From Obelidium mucronatum (lineage: Eukaryota; Chytridiomycota; Chytridiomycetes; Chytridiales; Chytriomycetaceae), in the NCBI GenBank assembly GCA_025765595.1, contig JAIVFH010000059.1:62001-126000 (forward strand): 64,000 bases of DNA, in the 5' to 3' direction. Each line of letters opens with the position of its first letter. Positions within the stretch are counted from its first letter, which is position 1. Below, piece after piece: positions 61,001-64,000 of this stretch. Under the pieces are notes generated by a model. That model made no database searches and was not told where the DNA came from. It saw only the letters and a list, made by a program, of their open reading frames with translations. The position numbers and the translations under genes were made by a program.

Positions 61001-62429
61001 TTAGCAAGTGGCTTTGGTTGGACATTGCCATTGAAGAACGTTTCCAGCAACGTAATTACAGGTACAGGCGTAGCTACAGCCCCAAGCACCGTAAGTGGAG
61101 CAAGAAACACCATCAGCGATTGTCGATGAGGAGTCGGCAGTGGTGGTGGTGGTGGTTTGTGGGGCATCAGTGGTGGTCGATGTGGTAGTAGTGGTGGGAG
61201 CAACAGTGGTCGTGGTAGTTGGATCAGTGGTGGTAGTAGTTGGAGCAGCAGTAGTGGTAGTGGTAGTGGTGGTTGGAGCAATAGTGGTAGTAGTGGTCGT
61301 AGTGGTGGTTGGGGCAACAGTGGTGGTGGTGGTCGTAGTGGTGGTTGGAGCCGCAGTGGTGGTTGAAGCAGCAGTGGTGGTAGTGGTAGTAGTGGTGGTT
61401 GGGGCAACAGTGGTCGTGGTGGTGGTGGTGGTTGGAGCAACAGTGGTAGTAGTGGTAGTAGTAGTGGTGGTTGGAACAGCTGTGGTGGTGGTGGTCGTGG
61501 TAGTGGTGGTTGGGGCGACTGTGGTGGTCAAAACAGGGCTTGGCGATCCAGCTCCAACACAGGCACCAACTCCATTGTCAGTCTTGCAGGTGGTTCCAAA
61601 TGGACACTAAAAACCGAGGAAAATTAGTTAACCAAATCTTATTTCGAAAAAAAATCTGATTGTTGAACATACCTGGTATTCGTACCAAGAAGATCCACCG
61701 TTAAATCCACCAGAAGGACCCAAAGAAATACATTGGTTGATGAAAGCAGTGTTGTCACTGCAAACGAAAGATCCAGCTTTGCAAGATTGATCAAAGTATG
61801 AGCCAGGGGTCTTTGGGAGTTCACTTGGAGCGCTCTGGGACAGCAACAAGTAGGAAGAATGCTGGTTGTTTCCAGTGCTTGAAACACGAACGTCAGCGCA
61901 TCCACCAAAAGCCTCTTCCTCAGGCTGGCCACCGTTCTTGGCAACATACGACCATCTGATGACGGCATTGTAGTTACCAGCGGGGATAGTGACATTGATG
62001 GAACCTTGCTTGGAGGAGGTTTCTGGAGCAACGCCACATTTTGGGTCGCTTCCAATCAGTTGCCAGGTTTTTTGGCTGTCCTTTGAAATGTAAACGTTGC
62101 ATCCTCCTTGGTGGGCATTCATGATGTTGTAGTCAATGACGGCAGGGCCTCCAACCAAGTCTTGGGTAAAGATTGGGCCAGGTGGCAGGTAGTTGCAGAG
62201 CTTGTCAAAGTCTGGGTGTGGGCCCAAAGCAACATTGATGGCTCCCATAGCGTAAGTGTATCCATCCTATTTCAATTTTGGTGAAGGACGTTTTAGACGC
62301 TTACATAATTGCATTTTTGATCAAGAGTACCTGCTGGTCTTGGGGCAACGCACGGGTGATTGGCCAAGTGAGGATACCGTGGGCGAGAGCTTGGGATGCA
62401 AGAGCGGCGAGGGTTACAAGAGCAAGCAT
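61001..62429 (-). CDS. Secreted LPMO-like protein with CBM19-like module, Thr linker and extra Cys-rich C-terminus
   Basis: Exons 62331-62429, 61673-62266 and 61001-61606. Signal peptide MLALVTLAALASQALA is followed at once by His17-Gly-Ile-Leu, so the mature protein starts with the His needed for the copper brace. A second His sits in NIMNAHQGGCNVYISKD, and the core ends AFGGCADVRVSS, as in copper monooxygenases. Next comes a short Cys module (SCKAGSFVCSD, INQCISLG, CPFGTTCKT) like chitin-binding CBM19, then about 120 residues of almost pure Thr with Val/Ala/Pro, then a second Cys/Trp-rich module (CSTYGAWGCSYACTCNY). Probably chitin or other polysaccharide oxidation; the AA family is not assigned. 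Confidence 0.7.
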
Positions 62430-62906
62430 TTTTGTTAAGGATCTTTTTTTTTCTTGGTCTGACAGATAATGAGGGGCTGGTTCTTATGTTAATGGAATTT
62501 TTTGGTTGGCTTGATTCAATTGACAGAAATTCAATCCAATTTACCTGTCGCTTCCTTTTTTGCTCTCTGGAAGTATCCCGCAAATAAGAATTGGGTTCGA
62601 CATTCATGCACGCCAAGGCGGCCCTTGATCCCATTCCAATCCTCCAGTAAGGCGAGAGTCAGAGGTGGCAGCATCATATGGTGGATTCATTTTCGTGCCA
62701 GGTCATGTGGGAGGTCACGTGTCACACATCCTCTTTTCAGACACCGCAAAGCGGGGAAGAAGTACTCATCCTGTGAACAGTTTGCAGTCTGTATACAATG
62801 TCTATTAAAGTTTCGGCAGTTTGATTTGATCATTCAAAATTTGGGTGTTATTTCGAGTGGGACTTCCAAAAACTCATAGACGGCAATTTTAAAAACGTGT
62901 CAAAAT
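62430..62906. other. Promoter region between the tandem LPMO genes
   Basis: About 480 bp between the start of one LPMO-like gene and the stop of the next, both on the minus strand. No ORF is convincing. It should hold the 3' UTR of the upstream copy and the promoter of the downstream copy. Confidence 0.5.
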
Positions 62907-63794
62907 TTACTGGCAAGCCGCCGACGCTCCCGCCGTCTTGCAGACAGTGCCTTGAGGACACTAAGAGGGATATAGGATAAGCAATTGATTTTGACAACCT
63001 CTCTAAAAAAAAATTAAATACCTGGTACTGATACCACCCAGAAGCGCCTCCAAAACCACCCGACGCCGCCAAAGAAACACACTGGCTGATAAAGTTCTTG
63101 TTGTCACCGCATTGGAAGGATCCCGCTTTACATGACGAATCCCAGTAATTTGCAGAGTCTCTTGGCACTTGACTCGCTTCCGTTTGAGACAACAACAAGT
63201 ACTTGTTGTGACTGTTTTTACCCTTGGCAGAGACAATGACATCCGAGCAGGACCCGAAAGCTTCTTCTTGCGGTTGGCCACCGTTCTTGGAAACGTAGGA
63301 CCATCGAATGACAGCCTTGTATTCACCGGGTGGAATGGTAACGTTGATGGAGCCTTGCTTGGAGGATGATTCAGGAGCAACTCCACATTTTGGGTCGCTT
63401 CCAATCAGTTGCCAGGTTTTTTGGCTGTCCTTGGAAATGTAAACGTTGCATCCTCCTTGATGGGCATTCATGATGTTGTAGTCAACAGTTGCGGCACCAG
63501 GAGCGATGGTTTGAGTAAAGACAGGTCCTGCTGGGAGGAAGTTGCACAGTGAGTCTCCGACTGGATGGGGGCCGAGGTTCACGTTGATTGCACCCATTGT
63601 GTAAGTGTAACCATTTTGTTGATCCTGAGGACTATGTACATGCAAAGAAAAACAAAACTTAGTGATTGAAGAGGATGGGGGAGGATATTGGGTTGTTCTT
63701 ACAGAACCCGAGCAATGGGCCAGGCCAGGATTCCGTGGGCGGAAACTTGAGAACCGAGAGTTGCGATGGCAGCGAGCAAAAGAGCGGTTTGCAT
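62907..63794 (-). CDS. Secreted LPMO-like protein with CBM19-like module, short paralog
   Basis: Paralog of the downstream gene. Signal peptide MQTALLLAAIATLGSQVSA is followed by His20-Gly-Ile-Leu-Ala-Trp-Pro. The core is very close to the other copy: NAHQGGCNVYISKDSQKTWQ and GSINVTIPPGEYKAVIRWSY are shared nearly residue for residue. The CBM19-like module is present (SCKAGSFQCGD, ISQCVSLA, CPQGTVCKT), but the protein stops right after it (ASAACQ). It therefore lacks the Thr linker and second Cys module of its neighbour. Introns: one between ARVL and PQDQQ, and one near 62961-63020. The conserved exon plan shows tandem duplication. Confidence 0.7.
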
Positions 63795-64000
63795 GTTGTG
63801 GTAGTTGAATTCTTATTGATATTGGTGGCAGTCAAGAGGCCATGCTTTTAAGGAAATGGGCAGGGCTTACGAAGTCAACTGATGACACATGTGATCTGGT
63901 CCTGAAGAAAATGAAGTGCCACCAAAAAATATCCGGCTCGATCCAGGCTCGATCCGAGCAACAATAGTCTAGATCAATCATGTTATCTAAAAGAAAACTC
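63795..64000. promoter_or_regulatory. Upstream region of the LPMO pair
   Basis: Promoter side of the upstream LPMO-like gene. A short direct repeat GGCTCGATCC occurs twice (about 63932-63953). No known operator is recognised. Confidence 0.35.

Noticed and set aside
61095..61610. Val/Gly-rich plus-strand ORF of 171 aa
   Set aside because: Antisense of the Thr-rich linker of the LPMO-like gene.

Overview
The window is eukaryotic nuclear DNA, most likely from a zoosporic (chytrid-type) fungus. Genes are dense and cut by many short GT-AG introns. The gene set is fungal in character: RPA49, Kri1, an ASNSD1-like protein, TOM40 and CBM19-like chitin-binding modules. It also contains a mitochondrial/PlsB-type glycerol-3-phosphate acyltransferase and a very large CEP350-like protein, which suggest a lineage that keeps centrioles and flagella. 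The species assignment is inference; no rRNA or marker gene is present.

Layout. 1-5.9 kb: ADE4 (cut by the left edge), mitochondrial citrate synthase, an unrecognised three-exon small protein on the plus strand, and ADE1, which shares a very short divergent promoter with RRP4 (5.9-7.1 kb). 7.7-14.5 kb: a mobile-element region with a pogo-type transposase pseudogene, degenerate A-rich repeats, and a broken Ty1/copia element that has one recognisable LTR, no reverse-transcriptase domain and a tRNA-like sequence inside it. 15.5-24.6 kb: RPA49, a CaMKK/SNF1-activating-type kinase (one intron holds a hairpin array), a coiled-coil RING protein and an LRR protein. 24.6-25.3 kb: remains of an LRR gene of the LxGxIP type. 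25.7-33.6 kb: V-ATPase subunit D, KRI1, a CaM-kinase-like kinase with a polyQ tail, and a promethin/LDAF1-like membrane protein. 33.7-42.3 kb: the giant CEP350-like gene. 42.4-50.1 kb: GPAT, ASNSD1-like, TOM40. 50.2-52.9 kb: a large unrecognised membrane-anchored protein. 53.0-54.3 kb: an apparent non-coding spliced gene whose introns carry snoRNA-like elements. 54.5-60.6 kb: a small zinc-finger protein, a triose-phosphate-translocator-type transporter, dynamitin and an HSDL2-like dehydrogenase. 61.0-63.8 kb: a tandem pair of secreted LPMO-like proteins.

Most genes are housekeeping: purine synthesis, RNA processing, ribosome biogenesis, mitochondria, lipid synthesis and dynein transport. The LPMO pair points to extracellular polysaccharide (perhaps chitin) breakdown. 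The most unusual features are the snoRNA-host-like locus at 53-54.3 kb, where five elements start about every 244 nt, three of them nearly identical; the 10-hairpin array in a kinase intron; and the repeated placement of long sense-strand poly-T tracts just after 5' splice sites. Exon boundaries were worked out by hand from splice signals and reading frame, and need transcript data.
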